Program-made: the position numbers and the translations under genes
Shown: positions 9,739 to 18,908 of the stretch, one piece after another
How the letters are laid out: every line of letters starts with the position of its first letter
How positions within the stretch are numbered: the stretch's first letter is position 1
The notes under the pieces: generated by a model
What the model was told of the DNA's origin: nothing
Seen by the model: the letters and a program-made list of their open reading frames with translations, nothing else
The model's database searches: none
NCBI GenBank assembly: GCA_001709035.1
Contig: LVKA01000008.1
Coordinates: forward strand, 620,001-684,000
Length of the DNA: 64,000 nucleotides
DNA from: Candidatus Thiodiazotropha endoloripes
Lineage (GTDB): Bacteria > Pseudomonadota > Gammaproteobacteria > Chromatiales > Chromatiaceae
Reading direction: 5' to 3'

Positions 9739-10542
9739 CTATGCCGGAGTCTCTCTTACCACCAGATCACTGTAGGCATGCCATGTGGCATGGGCTGCCA
9801 GTGGAAATCCGATGATCAGGCCGACGAACATGGTCAGGAATCCGGCAATGATGATGGCAACCAGAATCCCCCCCCAGAGCAGTAGTTGCATACGGTTGTG
9901 ACGCATCGCGCTCCAGCTGGTCTGGATGGCATCAAAGGCGTTGCAGTTGCGGTCAAGCAGCATGGGTACACTGATGGCGCTGATACTGAAGATCATGAAG
10001 GCGATGACAGCACCACTGACGGTTCCGGCAACCAAAAGCTGAAAGCCATTCCAGGTACCGAACAGGGTGACCAGAAAGCCCTGCCAAGTGGCCGGGGTAA
10101 TGCCGGTGAAGGTCAGCGCGATGATCAGATGGGCCAGGGTTACCCAGGCGATCAACGCTACCACCAGAATCAGTCCCATACTGAAGATGTTGAAATAGTT
10201 GTCTTTGATCGAGTCTGCCGCCTGTTTGAATGAGGGGGAGTTACCCGATTCGATCTGACGGCTGAAGGCATACAGGCCTATGCCCAACAGGGGAGCTACC
10301 AGGAAAAAGCCGGCCAGTAACTGGGGCAGTAGAAAATAGGACTCATTGGTGATGATCAGCAGCATCAGCAGATAGCTGATGGCAGTCAGAGCCAGGCCGT
10401 AGGAAAGACTTTTAAATGGGGCGGTTTTGATGTCCTGCCAACCTGCAGAGAGCCACTTCCACGGCTGTTCCGAATTGATCTCCTTGACCTCTGCAATGGT
10501 TACCGGCTGGTCATCATAGTGGTGTATCACCGCATGATTCAT
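9739..10542 (-). CDS. DUF2189 integral membrane protein
   Basis: 267 residues from the ATG at 10542 (GGAGGAGATCAGC precedes it; another in-frame start lies at 10557). About six transmembrane segments. The N-terminal WKWLSAGWQDIKTAPFKSLSYGL and the distal FDAIQTSWSAMRHNRMQLLLWGG are hallmarks of DUF2189 proteins, which are often found near cytochrome oxidase or denitrification genes in proteobacteria. Function unknown. It converges on the carbonic anhydrase gene with about 100 nt between the stops. Confidence 0.8.
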   Translation of the reverse strand: MNHAVIHHYDDQPVTIAEVKEINSEQPWKWLSAGWQDIKTAPFKSLSYGLALTAISYLLMLLIITNESYFLLPQLLAGFFLVAPLLGIGLYAFSRQIESGNSPSFKQAADSIKDNYFNIFSMGLILVVALIAWVTLAHLIIALTFTGITPATWQGFLVTLFGTWNGFQLLVAGTVSGAVIAFMIFSISAISVPMLLDRNCNAFDAIQTSWSAMRHNRMQLLLWGGILVAIIIAGFLTMFVGLIIGFPLAAHATWHAYSDLVVRETPA

Positions 10543-10653
10543 GCTGATCTCCTCCAAATCATTACTAAATTAGTTGTTTTTTATAATTTATGATCACAGA
10601 TTCCGAGCCATCCATGATCAATCCATCATGCTCGGGATGATGAAATTTGAACT

Positions 10654-10920
10654 AGGGCCTGTTAACACTAATCCAATGCGCCCTGCTGGGGCTGTTTTTG
10701 TGCCCGGCAAGGCAGAGTGAGCGTGGTGTAGCCCGGCTACATGAGCGAAATATAACGCCGCTGGGTGCAAAAACAGCCCCAGCCCTCCGGGTTGTGCCTG
10801 AAAAAGCGCCACTCGGCGTTGCTCGTCGCTCACTTGGAATAACCAAACTTCTCTCCTCGCGCCTTGATTGGCGCTTTTTCAGGCACAACAGGGCGTATTG
10901 GATTAGTGTTAACAGGCCCT
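10654..10920. repeat. Foldback element family 1, copy C (267 bp)
   Basis: A complete copy in the 10543-11014 gap. Both ends read AGGGCCTGTTAACACTAATC inward. Hairpin II comes first (arms 10685-10700 and 10768-10783, perfect 16 bp) and hairpin I second (arms 10792-10811 and 10869-10888, perfect 20 bp around CCTGAAAAAGCGCCA). This is the reverse orientation of copy F, which has the same length. Nothing else is recognised in the gap. Confidence 0.93.
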
Positions 10921-11014
10921 GGTCTGTGCTTGCTTGACTGATCGACAGTCTGCTTGATCCAGACAAAATATCTCTCTAAATATAGCGGAATTCTCGAATG
11001 GGTCATGAAATGGC

Positions 11015-12025
11015 CTAGAGAGGCTGTCGTTCTGCCGCGGTGAAACGCTTCAGTCGATAGAGTTTCCACGGCTGCTGTTGCTGCTGACACATGCCGTAGC
11101 GAAAGGGTGGTGTCAGATAGGGCAGGGTGTATCGCAGGTCGGTAAACCAGATACAGGTTTCACCCGGGAATTGGTCCAATCGATAAAGGATCGGGAAATG
11201 GGCGAACTGCCTGAACTTCTGCAGTTGATCCTGCTGCCAGGCGATTGAAACCAGTGGGGTTTGTCGGGCCTGGTCAGTGGGTAGCCGATAGGTTTTCCAC
11301 GTCAGGTTGTGTGCCCCCCGGTAGTCCCTGAAGATTGCCTGGTGCTCGGCGGTCAGGCTTAGATAGGCGACCTGGTAGTGGCTTTGGTGGCGATTGATCA
11401 GTTGCCAGTAGAAGGGCGAGAAGGGTTGTGGCAGTGCATGCAGATCCGTCGCTTGGGGGAACTGTCTGGCTGCCACCTGCAGGGCTTCCGATTTAAGCAG
11501 CCACTGACCACTCAGATAACCACTCAGAATAAGCAGACCACTCAGGGCCACCCTGCGGGGAGGGTGGCGGAGCAGTAGCAGCAGGGTAACCACAATAATT
11601 GCAGTGAAATAGCCATCGATGAAAAAACTGATCGCCAGGCTATAAGAGGTTGTTGCGATAGGGTAAAAGAGTTTAATCCCGAACGGGGTCAAGAGGTCCA
11701 ACGGGAGGTGGGAGAGCAGGCCCAGACAGCAGAGGGCATAGGTCGTTCGCCAATGGTTTCGCGCCCACCGCCAGGGGAGGCTGCAGAGTGTCAACAGAGC
11801 CGCCCAGAGGGGAATCAGCAACAGAGAGTGGGTGGCGCTGCGATGCCAGTCGGCGAGAAAAAGTAAGGGGTCTATCCAGAACCCCAGGTAGTCGATGTCG
11901 GGAAAGGCGGCCGCCATGCCGGTGATGACCATGCGCCGGGGGAGCTCGTTGGATCCGGCCGACGGTGTGCGATGCAGGGCGGCAGTGCAGACCGCGCCGA
12001 ACAGGGCATGGGTTATGGTATCCAT
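11015..12025 (-). CDS. YdjM-like membrane metal-dependent hydrolase
   Basis: 336 residues. The N-terminus MDTITHALFGAV, the FPDIDYLGFW segment and HRSATHSLLLIPLWA match the YdjM/DUF457 family, whose conserved His/Asp residues are thought to bind a metal. At least five transmembrane segments lie in the first 190 residues, followed by a soluble C-terminal domain (about 190-336) rich in tryptophan and tyrosine. E. coli YdjM is under LexA control; no SOS box was identified here. The biochemical activity is unproven. It follows the TetR-type gene by 19 nt. Confidence 0.85.
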   Translation of the reverse strand: MDTITHALFGAVCTAALHRTPSAGSNELPRRMVITGMAAAFPDIDYLGFWIDPLLFLADWHRSATHSLLLIPLWAALLTLCSLPWRWARNHWRTTYALCCLGLLSHLPLDLLTPFGIKLFYPIATTSYSLAISFFIDGYFTAIIVVTLLLLLRHPPRRVALSGLLILSGYLSGQWLLKSEALQVAARQFPQATDLHALPQPFSPFYWQLINRHQSHYQVAYLSLTAEHQAIFRDYRGAHNLTWKTYRLPTDQARQTPLVSIAWQQDQLQKFRQFAHFPILYRLDQFPGETCIWFTDLRYTLPYLTPPFRYGMCQQQQQPWKLYRLKRFTAAERQPL

Positions 12026-12044
12026 CTTTGGCAGCTATCGCAGT

Positions 12045-12731
12045 TCAGTGGACGATGCTACCGTTCTCCTGTTGCTGATTTGACGAATCCGATGTCTCGG
12101 GCCTATAGGCGTCCGCTTCTGCTGCAGCAGTCAGTAGGTTGAAAGACTCGGCCCTACTCAGTAGTCGGTCGAGCAGCTTCGCTGTCTTCTCCGCACCGCT
12201 GGAATCATCAAACAGCCAGTGCGCGAATGTGCTGAGATAGATGCCGGTTGTAACCACCTCTTCACCGATCCGCTTCAGATCTATCGAGTCGCGATGGGCT
12301 GCCTCAAGGAACCATTGGACGGTACGGCTGATTCTCAACAGACCGAGCACCTGCAGGTGGAGATGGCCCAGTTCAAACTTGTAGCCAAGCATCTCCCGGC
12401 TCACTTTTCGTTGATTCTGCATCGAAGTGAGCCAGCAGAAGATCGATCGATGGATACGTTCTCTCGGGGTGAGCCACTGATAATCCTCCTGTGCTGCATC
12501 GGCCAGCATGGCTCGGTCCGCCCGGTCGTACCAGGCTTCAACAAGATCATCTTTCTGTCGGTAGTAACGTTGCACAGTCTGCAGGTCGATCCCCATCTCT
12601 TCCGCTACTTGGTGGAGTCGAATGGACTCCCATGAGTTCTGCCCGGCCATTCGTACTGCGAAATCGAGAATCTTTTCCGCCAATTCATCAGGCGGCTGTG
12701 TATCAGTTTTAGGTTTCTGGTATGCCATCAT
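12045..12731 (-). CDS. TetR-family transcriptional regulator
   Basis: 228 residues. The N-terminal helix-turn-helix region is visible (about residues 15-65: LAEKILDFAVRMAGQNSWESIRLHQVAEEMGIDLQTVQRYYRQKDDLVEAWYDRAD), with the usual tyrosine-rich recognition helix. The rest is a helical ligand-binding domain of unknown specificity. The Ser/Gln/Glu-rich tail (DSSNQQQENGS) is probably disordered. It precedes the YdjM-like gene by 19 nt, so the two may be co-transcribed. A solo family 1 end lies just before its start. Confidence 0.82.
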   Translation of the reverse strand: MMAYQKPKTDTQPPDELAEKILDFAVRMAGQNSWESIRLHQVAEEMGIDLQTVQRYYRQKDDLVEAWYDRADRAMLADAAQEDYQWLTPRERIHRSIFCWLTSMQNQRKVSREMLGYKFELGHLHLQVLGLLRISRTVQWFLEAAHRDSIDLKRIGEEVVTTGIYLSTFAHWLFDDSSGAEKTAKLLDRLLSRAESFNLLTAAAEADAYRPETSDSSNQQQENGSIVH

Positions 12732-12745
12732 GGATACCTCTCTGT

Positions 12746-12762
12746 TGGTGTTAACAGACCCT
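12746..12762. repeat. Solo right end of foldback family 1
   Basis: GGTGTTAACAGACCCTG matches the right terminus of the family 1 element (GTGTTAACAGGCCCT) with one change. It lies 15 nt upstream of the TetR start codon and may contribute to its promoter region. No partner end is nearby. Confidence 0.55.
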
Positions 12763-12918
12763 GAATTATTTGAATTATAGTTACTGCAGACGGATGGGCA
12801 TCATGGAAGATATGGCAAGATACGTGGTATTTGCGAGTAAACTCTTTACTCGACAGGTGGATCATATGTGATGAGACCATTGGTGATTATAAAAGCCTGA
12901 CCCATGGGAGACCTGAGC

Positions 12919-13611
12919 ATGCACGGCAACTGTTTAATCAGGGTATTACCTAGCCATTTCATGGCTGGCTTGTTGGTATTTGTGATGGTGTTTAACGCCC
13001 ATGGTAAAACCCTTACAGACGAGGAGGATTTTTGGGAGGAGCCAGAGATCGAGGTCAATGAAGGGGTGCTTGAGTTTCTCTCTCAGCCACCTGAGAAGCC
13101 GGTTCACCATCATCAGAATCAGATTACCATTACCCGGTCTAGCCTGCAGGATGGCTGGGTCGAACTCTCACAATGTCACCACCATCTCGATCCGGTGCCC
13201 CGCCTGGAGATCGTCTATCACCCGCAACGCATCCGTGACATCCGCATCGTCTCATCAAACAATATCGGCCATGCCGAGGTGGTCGGGCACAAGCTGGATC
13301 TCAGTGATGTCAAACGATCCGCTGAGATCTGTCTGAGTGCTCAAAGCAGGGCGTTGCACAATCTGGGAGAGGGGCTCTACCAGTTACGCAATGGTCCTTA
13401 TATGCGCCGCTTTCTGGATGGCTACTATCCTATGCAACTCAGTCTGGAGGTTCGTTATCCAGCGGAGCGTATCGAGCTGAGCGGTCAGCAGCCTTTGCCC
13501 GAAGGGGGGGTTGATCAAGAATCCATGAATGGCCTGTTCAAGTGGAGTGGCTGGTTCACTGGCAAGCTATCGACGCAACTCGATTTCATGCTCAATCCGC
13601 TGAGTGAATAG
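12919..13611 (+). CDS. secreted protein of unknown function
   Basis: About 230 residues from the ATG at 12919 (in-frame ATG at 12904 also possible). A hydrophobic segment (LPSHFMAGLLVFVMVFNAHG) ending in an AHG-like cleavage site points to export. The mature part starts acidic (EEDFWEEPEIEVNEG) and continues as a beta-rich domain with a short His run (VHHHQNQ, CHHHLD). RIDIRIVSS-type strands are visible, but no family is recognised. It converges on dinB with 15 nt between the stops. Confidence 0.7.
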   Translation: MHGNCLIRVLPSHFMAGLLVFVMVFNAHGKTLTDEEDFWEEPEIEVNEGVLEFLSQPPEKPVHHHQNQITITRSSLQDGWVELSQCHHHLDPVPRLEIVYHPQRIRDIRIVSSNNIGHAEVVGHKLDLSDVKRSAEICLSAQSRALHNLGEGLYQLRNGPYMRRFLDGYYPMQLSLEVRYPAERIELSGQQPLPEGGVDQESMNGLFKWSGWFTGKLSTQLDFMLNPLSE

Positions 13612-13626
13612 TCGCCTTTAGGAATG

Positions 13627-14841
13627 TTACTCAGACTCTGATTCGGTTTTGGAGTCGACCCGTTTGCTGCCCAGGCGTATGGCGTGTTTGCCGAATTTTC
13701 CACTCACCTCATCCAGGGTTTGATAGAGCCGGTCCTGCCTCACTTCGGTGTGTGGCGCCGGATCTCCAAACAGATCCGGCTGTCTCTCCAGCTTATCGAT
13801 GGCGCCATCCCAGCCACTGATGCCAAGACCGATCAGCCGTACCGGCTGATCATCCCAGGGTTCATTGCGATAAAGCTCCCAGGCGGTTTTGAATATCTCC
13901 TGATCCGCTGAAGTCGGGGTCGTCAAGCTGCGGCTCCGGGTATGGGTGTCGAATCCACGAAAACGGATTTTCAGGGTTACCAGGCTCCCCTTGCGATGCT
14001 CCTGGCGGGCCACATATCCCACCTCCTGGGCCGACCAGTGGAGGCTCTCCCGCAGGATAGCCGGATCGGTGATGTCCTGGTCAAAGGTTGTCTCTTTGGA
14101 GATCGACTTGCGTGTCGACTGATCATCGACCCTGTCTGAGGCGATGCCCTGTGCCTGCTGATAGATATTGGTGCCCGCTAGATTACCCAGCTGACGGCGC
14201 AGCTCCAGCAGGGAGAGTCGACGTACATCGGCAATCGTGCGTAGCCCCAGACGCTGCAGGATGGGTGCACTCTTGCTACCGAGGCCACGCAGTACCGTCA
14301 GTGGCAGGGGGTTGAGAAACGCTTCGACCTGATCTGCTGTGACCACTGTCAGTCCATCCGGTTTCTGATAGTCCGAAGCGAGTTTTGCAATCAGACGGTT
14401 TGGTCCGATTCCCACCGAGGCGGTCAAGCCAACCTGATCGTGGATCAGCTGTTTTGCCTGCTGGCCGATCGACTCGGCATTACCGATCAGAAGCTCCATG
14501 CCGGTGATATCGAGAAAGGCTTCGTCTACAGAGACCTTCTCCACTACCGGTGAAAGGCTCTGCAGGGCAGTCATGATCTGTTGGGAAACCGCGCCATACC
14601 GGTTGATATCCGGACGCAGGTAGACAGCTTCCACCGGCAGGCGCCTGGCAGCCTCGCTGATCGGCATGGCCGAACGTACGCCGTAACGTCTGGCCTCATA
14701 GGAGCAGGTTGCCACAACCCCCCGCCTGCCGGGTTTTGCACCAACCACCAGGGGGCGGCCCTGGTACTCCGGATGGTCCCGTTGCTCAATCGAGGCAAAG
14801 AAGGCATCCAGATCGATATGCATAATCAGGCGTTCACTCAT
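13627..14841 (-). CDS. dinB: DNA polymerase IV
   Basis: 404 residues. Y-family polymerase for translesion synthesis. The start MHIDLDAFFASIEQRDHPEYQGRPLVVG holds the first catalytic Asp; VEKVSVDEAFLDITG holds the second Asp-Glu pair. ASVGIGPNRLIAKLASDYQKPDGL (palm/thumb) and LRGLGSKSAPILQRLGLRTIADV (helix-hairpin-helix) follow, then the little-finger domain. E. coli DinB is 351 residues; this one is longer at the C-terminus, where QPDLFGD resembles a beta-clamp binding motif, followed by a charged tail. DinB is commonly SOS-regulated, but no clear LexA box was found. Confidence 0.96.
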   Translation of the reverse strand: MSERLIMHIDLDAFFASIEQRDHPEYQGRPLVVGAKPGRRGVVATCSYEARRYGVRSAMPISEAARRLPVEAVYLRPDINRYGAVSQQIMTALQSLSPVVEKVSVDEAFLDITGMELLIGNAESIGQQAKQLIHDQVGLTASVGIGPNRLIAKLASDYQKPDGLTVVTADQVEAFLNPLPLTVLRGLGSKSAPILQRLGLRTIADVRRLSLLELRRQLGNLAGTNIYQQAQGIASDRVDDQSTRKSISKETTFDQDITDPAILRESLHWSAQEVGYVARQEHRKGSLVTLKIRFRGFDTHTRSRSLTTPTSADQEIFKTAWELYRNEPWDDQPVRLIGLGISGWDGAIDKLERQPDLFGDPAPHTEVRQDRLYQTLDEVSGKFGKHAIRLGSKRVDSKTESESE

Positions 14842-14965
14842 GGTGAGAGTTTATACCAATTAACCGGGAGGAAAATCTTGCTTGGGAGTGCTTTGGTTTT
14901 TCGATCGCAAATCGATTTTGCAGTTTTTGCTGGTTTCGTCAGGCGGTTCAAGCAGCCAGGCCCTG

Positions 14966-15213
14966 GTTAAACCTAGATTCCGCAGTTGACCGCTCCATTC
15001 TAACAGCAGGTTATTGATGTCGAAGGAAATAGTTTCGATGCTCATGGTCACCTGCTGGATGAATCACGCTACAGGGCGAATTGCACGCTTGTGGCGGCGC
15101 ATGGCGGCGTTGCAACTCCTTGCAATAGCGGGCTACTGCGCGTCGTTGCGCCTTGCCCTGCACCCCCACAAGCGCACACTTCACCCTGTCCAACTGCGGA
15201 TTCTAGGTTAAAC
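14966..15213. repeat. Foldback element family 2 (248 bp, one copy)
   Basis: Fills most of the 14842-15272 gap. The outer arms (14966-14988 and 15191-15213) pair over 21 of 23 bp; the core is CCTAGA(T/A)TCCGCAGTTG. Inside are a short hairpin (CAGCAGGT 15004-15011 / ACCTGCTG 15050-15057) and a longer imperfect one (15071-15094 with 15166-15189, 20 of 24 bp). The sequence is unrelated to family 1, but the plan is the same. Confidence 0.75.
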
Positions 15214-15214
15214 G

Positions 15215-15245
15215 AAAAACCCGATTCAGATGACTGAATCGGGTT
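15215..15245 (-). terminator. Rho-independent terminator of the DUF6345-like gene
   Basis: A perfect 12-bp stem (AACCCGATTCAG / CTGAATCGGGTT) with a 4-nt loop, ending in a T run when read on the minus strand. It lies about 30 nt after the stop at 15273. Confidence 0.88.
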
Positions 15246-15272
15246 CTCTTTATCAAATGATCCTAAATTGCC

Positions 15273-17162
15273 TTACAGGATTTTGATACTCCAGTAGCCG
15301 ATGATATCCCCATCCCGGATATCCGGGCCGACGGATCCCTTGCCCCAGAAGTAGTCGTTCATATTCGACATGCCATTGTTACCCAACACACCCATTACCA
15401 CCGGGACTACACCGGAAGGTTGGTTGGTGTCGGTTGCTTCGAACCAGGAGGTTTTCACTGTCATCGGGCTGCTTTTCAGCATATTGTCCGCGAACTCCCC
15501 GGAGAAGCTGTTCCAGGCATAGGCATTGGTATGGAAACCGAGCAGCAGGTGAAGCCCATCGAACTCCTGTTTCCAGCGATCGAAGCGCGACATGCCGCTC
15601 CAGTCGTCCTTGAGTACCTGACAGGAGAGCAGAGCGAGCCACTCAAGATCCTTGTCGCCCCAATCATCGGTGGCGTCATCATGATCCAGGGTGCCGTCGT
15701 CATGGCTGTTATCTTCGAAGGTGAATCCACCACCATAACCATGACCGACATAGAAGGTCATATCGGTATTGTCGATCCAGTTGCTGTCTTGACTGGCTTT
15801 GAAGTCCTGCTCCCAGGCTAGGGTTCCCGACCAGCTGAAGCGCTCAGTGACACCCGCACTCTGCATGCGATCGATAAAGCCCTGCTCAAGATCACCAAAC
15901 TCATTGGTCACCGCATTCTCAGTACCGTAATCGGTAATGCCACCTATCGCTTCTACCGCCGGGATCAATGTTTCGAGCATGGCTGTGACGGCATTGGTGA
16001 AGAAACGACTGATCGCGGACTCGTTATGTTGTGAGACCAGATTGGCAGGCAGGTTGGCAGTGACCACACGCTGAATACCATTAGCATCGGTCACCGTGAC
16101 ACTGACGCTCTCTTCGCTGATGCCGTCACGCTGCTGCGGATAAAAAGAGATCGTTGAACCGTTCCTCTCCTGAAGTTTTGCACGAGTGGCGCTCCAGTCG
16201 ATCTGGTAGGGGGGCATTCCGCCATTGATATCGACCTTTGCATTGACTGTTTTGCCATCAAACCAGCTGTCGAGTGTCACTTCCGGAACATATTCGCTAC
16301 TGTCAACTGCGGGGATCAGTTGATGCAGAAGATTGACGATCTCACCATCCACGACGGCCGTTCCACCGCAATCATAGTGTGGCTGGATGGTCTTCACTGA
16401 GGTCATTTCCAGGCTGGGTGCAAAATAGACCAGTTGGGTGGTGATGTTGAGTTTTTCGAAGGCTTTACTCTGTTCGCCACTCAGAAGCTTCTCACGACAT
16501 TGCAGTTTGGCTGCGGTGTGATCGATGACTGGCACCGGTTCACCCTGTTGCAGCGAGCGGTTGGCAAAATAGAGCTGGGTGGTGTTGCCTTCACTGCCTA
16601 CGGTTGTGGAGATTTTTGCACCGGGTCCGATCAGTGGAATGTCGCCGGCGTAGAGTTGCAGGTCCACCTTGGTATCGATCATTTGATCAGCCAGGAGTTT
16701 GCCATCGATATCCACCGCCTCGAATTGTGTGTGACGCAGTATCGGTTTATAGACTTGTGGCAACAGACCGATCTCATCCAATGAGCCTTCCAGCTGATGC
16801 AGGACCACATCCTCTTCAATCGGCTGGATCATTGACAGGGCATCAAAATCGATCTGTTCAATGGTGGTTGATCGCTTCTCTTCGTCCGCCTCACCCCGAC
16901 CGGCAATCCGGGTTGGGATGTACTGGTGATTTTTCAAATCGATGTAGCTGAGTTCACCGGTTCGTTGTACCGTCTCGAAATCGATGCGATCCGGGTTGGC
17001 GTCAAGTAGCTTCGACAGTTGATAGGCTTGATTTTCCGACAGGCCATTATCGATTGCGTGATAGACCGGTAGATCCTTGGCGAATGCATGCCCCTGCAGG
17101 CCAATGGCTGAACAGCACAATGCGATCGTTACCGCTTTATTGGATTTTTTTACAATATCCAT
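15273..17162 (-). CDS. secreted DUF6345-like protein with His/Cys pair
   Basis: 629 residues. A signal peptide (AVTIALCCSAIGLQGHAFA) is followed by an N-terminal region (about 30-290) of unknown fold, a beta-sandwich-like segment (about 300-380, PPYQIDWSATRAKL, VSVTVTDANGIQRVV) and a C-terminal domain (about 420-629). The last contains DMTFYVGHGYGGGFTF and LEWLALLSCQVL, then FDGLHLLLGFHTNAY. The HG followed by SC resembles the His-Cys dyad of caspase-like (clan CD) folds, and the pattern matches my recollection of DUF6345 proteins. Enzymatic activity is an inference. A strong terminator follows; no operon partner. Confidence 0.72.
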   Translation of the reverse strand: MDIVKKSNKAVTIALCCSAIGLQGHAFAKDLPVYHAIDNGLSENQAYQLSKLLDANPDRIDFETVQRTGELSYIDLKNHQYIPTRIAGRGEADEEKRSTTIEQIDFDALSMIQPIEEDVVLHQLEGSLDEIGLLPQVYKPILRHTQFEAVDIDGKLLADQMIDTKVDLQLYAGDIPLIGPGAKISTTVGSEGNTTQLYFANRSLQQGEPVPVIDHTAAKLQCREKLLSGEQSKAFEKLNITTQLVYFAPSLEMTSVKTIQPHYDCGGTAVVDGEIVNLLHQLIPAVDSSEYVPEVTLDSWFDGKTVNAKVDINGGMPPYQIDWSATRAKLQERNGSTISFYPQQRDGISEESVSVTVTDANGIQRVVTANLPANLVSQHNESAISRFFTNAVTAMLETLIPAVEAIGGITDYGTENAVTNEFGDLEQGFIDRMQSAGVTERFSWSGTLAWEQDFKASQDSNWIDNTDMTFYVGHGYGGGFTFEDNSHDDGTLDHDDATDDWGDKDLEWLALLSCQVLKDDWSGMSRFDRWKQEFDGLHLLLGFHTNAYAWNSFSGEFADNMLKSSPMTVKTSWFEATDTNQPSGVVPVVMGVLGNNGMSNMNDYFWGKGSVGPDIRDGDIIGYWSIKIL

Positions 17163-17440
17163 GTGTATGATCCTTTAATTAAATCGTGTGAGAAAGAACT
17201 GGATGATCCGTTAACTACCTGGATGCTCCCTTGAAGAACGATCCCTGATCGAACTGGGTGTTAAGCTACAGAAACCGGACCGGCATTGGCTGTGGAAAAT
17301 TACCAAGCAGGTAGATGATTTGTTCACATTCAGAACAAGTGCGTGAGTGATCGGTGTGGAATCGTGCTGCCGGATGGGAGAGCTTTGTTTGGTGAGATAA
17401 CGGTTGTTGGATCGTCGGTGGTTGTTTCTGTTGAACAGTC

Positions 17441-18544
17441 TCAGAACCAGTCATACGCCGGATAACTGCCACCGATGGCCAAGGCCATGATCTCATCGGT
17501 TATTTTAAACGCCCTTTCATTATTCGACATGACAATAACCGCAAGCTTCTCTTTAGGGTAAGCAACCACAAAGTGTCTGTAACCGGCCATGCTACCCCAG
17601 TGCCAGAATGAGCGATGCGGACGGGTTTGTTGAAGACCCCAGCCCAAGCCCCAGTCGACACCTTTAGCGACCTCGGTCTGTGGCTGGAGCAGTTTTGAGG
17701 CGATGCTGTCGGGATCCTTTGAACACTTGATCATATGTTCAACAAACCTGGTGTAGTCAGGTAGTGTGGTGAACAGACTCCAGGCGGAAAAGGCGGATTG
17801 TGGTCTGTTTTTTACCGGGTATTGTTTGCCTTTCGAGTCATAGCTATGAGCCAGACTTTGACTGTATTCGGTATGCCATAAATAACTGCTGTTGCTCATG
17901 CCGAGTGGTTTGAATACCGTTTCCTTGGCCAGTTGTTCGAGGCTTTTGCCGGACAACTTTTCAATCACCTTCTGCAGATAGAGATAGCCATGTCCGGAAT
18001 ATTTGAAGTTGCTGCCGGGTGTGAAATGGAATTTGAAGGCATCGTTATTTATGCCCAGATTGGGTAAGCCGCTTGTATGGGTAAGGATCATTCTGGCAGT
18101 AATCTGTAGTGACCTGGGATCATCATCAATGACCCGCTCTTCAAAGTATGAATAGAGGGGGGTGTCAAGATCCAGTAAACCCTGTTCGGCGAGTGCCACG
18201 ACGATATAGGCAAACACCGGCTTACCTAGCGAGGCTGCCCGGAACAGGGTGTTTGGCTCCATTTTTTTATCTGGGGATCTATGGCTGTGGCCGAAAGATC
18301 TCAGCAGACAGAGCTGTCCATCCCGTATGACGCCGATGGAAAGTCCTGTGATCTGATATTTTTTGATCAGCCCGGGAGTGGTGTGGTCTATGGTTCTGCT
18401 GAGTTGATCGATGGGGGTATCGGTAGATAGGGGGCCGTCCCGGGTGCAGGCCGACAGCAGGAAAATCAGCAGCAGGCTGATCAGATGGCAGACCGGTTGA
18501 ATGGATCTACCGGAATGGTCTGGTTCGATCGTTAGGTAACTCAA
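17441..18544 (-). CDS. beta-lactamase-fold serine hydrolase lipoprotein
   Basis: 367 residues. The lipobox in LLLIFLLSACTRDG predicts an outer- or inner-membrane-anchored lipoprotein. The serine beta-lactamase / penicillin-binding protein fold is supported by the SxxK motif (RAASLGKPVFAY), a YSG triad in place of YxN (NFKYSGHGYLYLQ) and HWGSMAGYRHFVV near the C-terminus in the position of KTG. Proteins of this class (AmpC-like, EstB) are usually esterases or peptidases; beta-lactam resistance should not be assumed. The start appears to be TTG at 18544, since no ATG precedes the signal peptide. Confidence 0.85.
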   Translation of the reverse strand: MSYLTIEPDHSGRSIQPVCHLISLLLIFLLSACTRDGPLSTDTPIDQLSRTIDHTTPGLIKKYQITGLSIGVIRDGQLCLLRSFGHSHRSPDKKMEPNTLFRAASLGKPVFAYIVVALAEQGLLDLDTPLYSYFEERVIDDDPRSLQITARMILTHTSGLPNLGINNDAFKFHFTPGSNFKYSGHGYLYLQKVIEKLSGKSLEQLAKETVFKPLGMSNSSYLWHTEYSQSLAHSYDSKGKQYPVKNRPQSAFSAWSLFTTLPDYTRFVEHMIKCSKDPDSIASKLLQPQTEVAKGVDWGLGWGLQQTRPHRSFWHWGSMAGYRHFVVAYPKEKLAVIVMSNNERAFKITDEIMALAIGGSYPAYDWF

Positions 18545-18908
18545 TGTCTGTTCTGCCCTGAACCTGTCACCCCTAGGTCAATCCATTGTAACAAGACAAT
18601 AACGATAATAAATGTGTTTGTTAGAATCCTGCTTTATACGCTCTCAGTACCTCATCTAGGTGCTGAATCGGCTATCATTTGCGGAACAGGATGGAATTCA
18701 CCTGGCCTGGGAACTCGAAGGGGTTGTAGCTTTCAAAATTGCGTTGCTCTATACCTTTTAGGTGTGAATCTCTGATTAATTCTCTTTATCAGCATTACGC
18801 TCATGCCGGTATAACGGGTTTGCCAGGGTTCTCATAAAAATATTAAACATCGGTAGTGTGTCATGCCTGATTGCGACCAACGGCTGGCATTACCACGAGG
18901 AGGTTGAT
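18545..18908. other. intergenic region between divergent genes
   Basis: 364 bp between the divergent lipoprotein and molybdenum-hydroxylase genes. AT-rich stretches around 18596-18625 and 18755-18800 could hold promoters, but I see no clear -35/-10 pair, repeat or RNA gene. Confidence 0.5.

Noticed and set aside
10618-11090. four short frames within and near foldback copy C
   Set aside because: Same reason: they are translations of repeat arms, on both strands, without start signals.
17266-17496. 76-codon minus-strand frame ending CSECEQIIYLLGNFPQPMPVRFL
   Set aside because: It overlaps the end of the beta-lactamase-fold gene in another frame, has no ribosome site, and the CxxC could be chance.
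17441-18544. antibiotic-resistance beta-lactamase
   Set aside because: The fold is shared by many esterases and peptidases, and the YSG and HWG motifs differ from class C enzymes.
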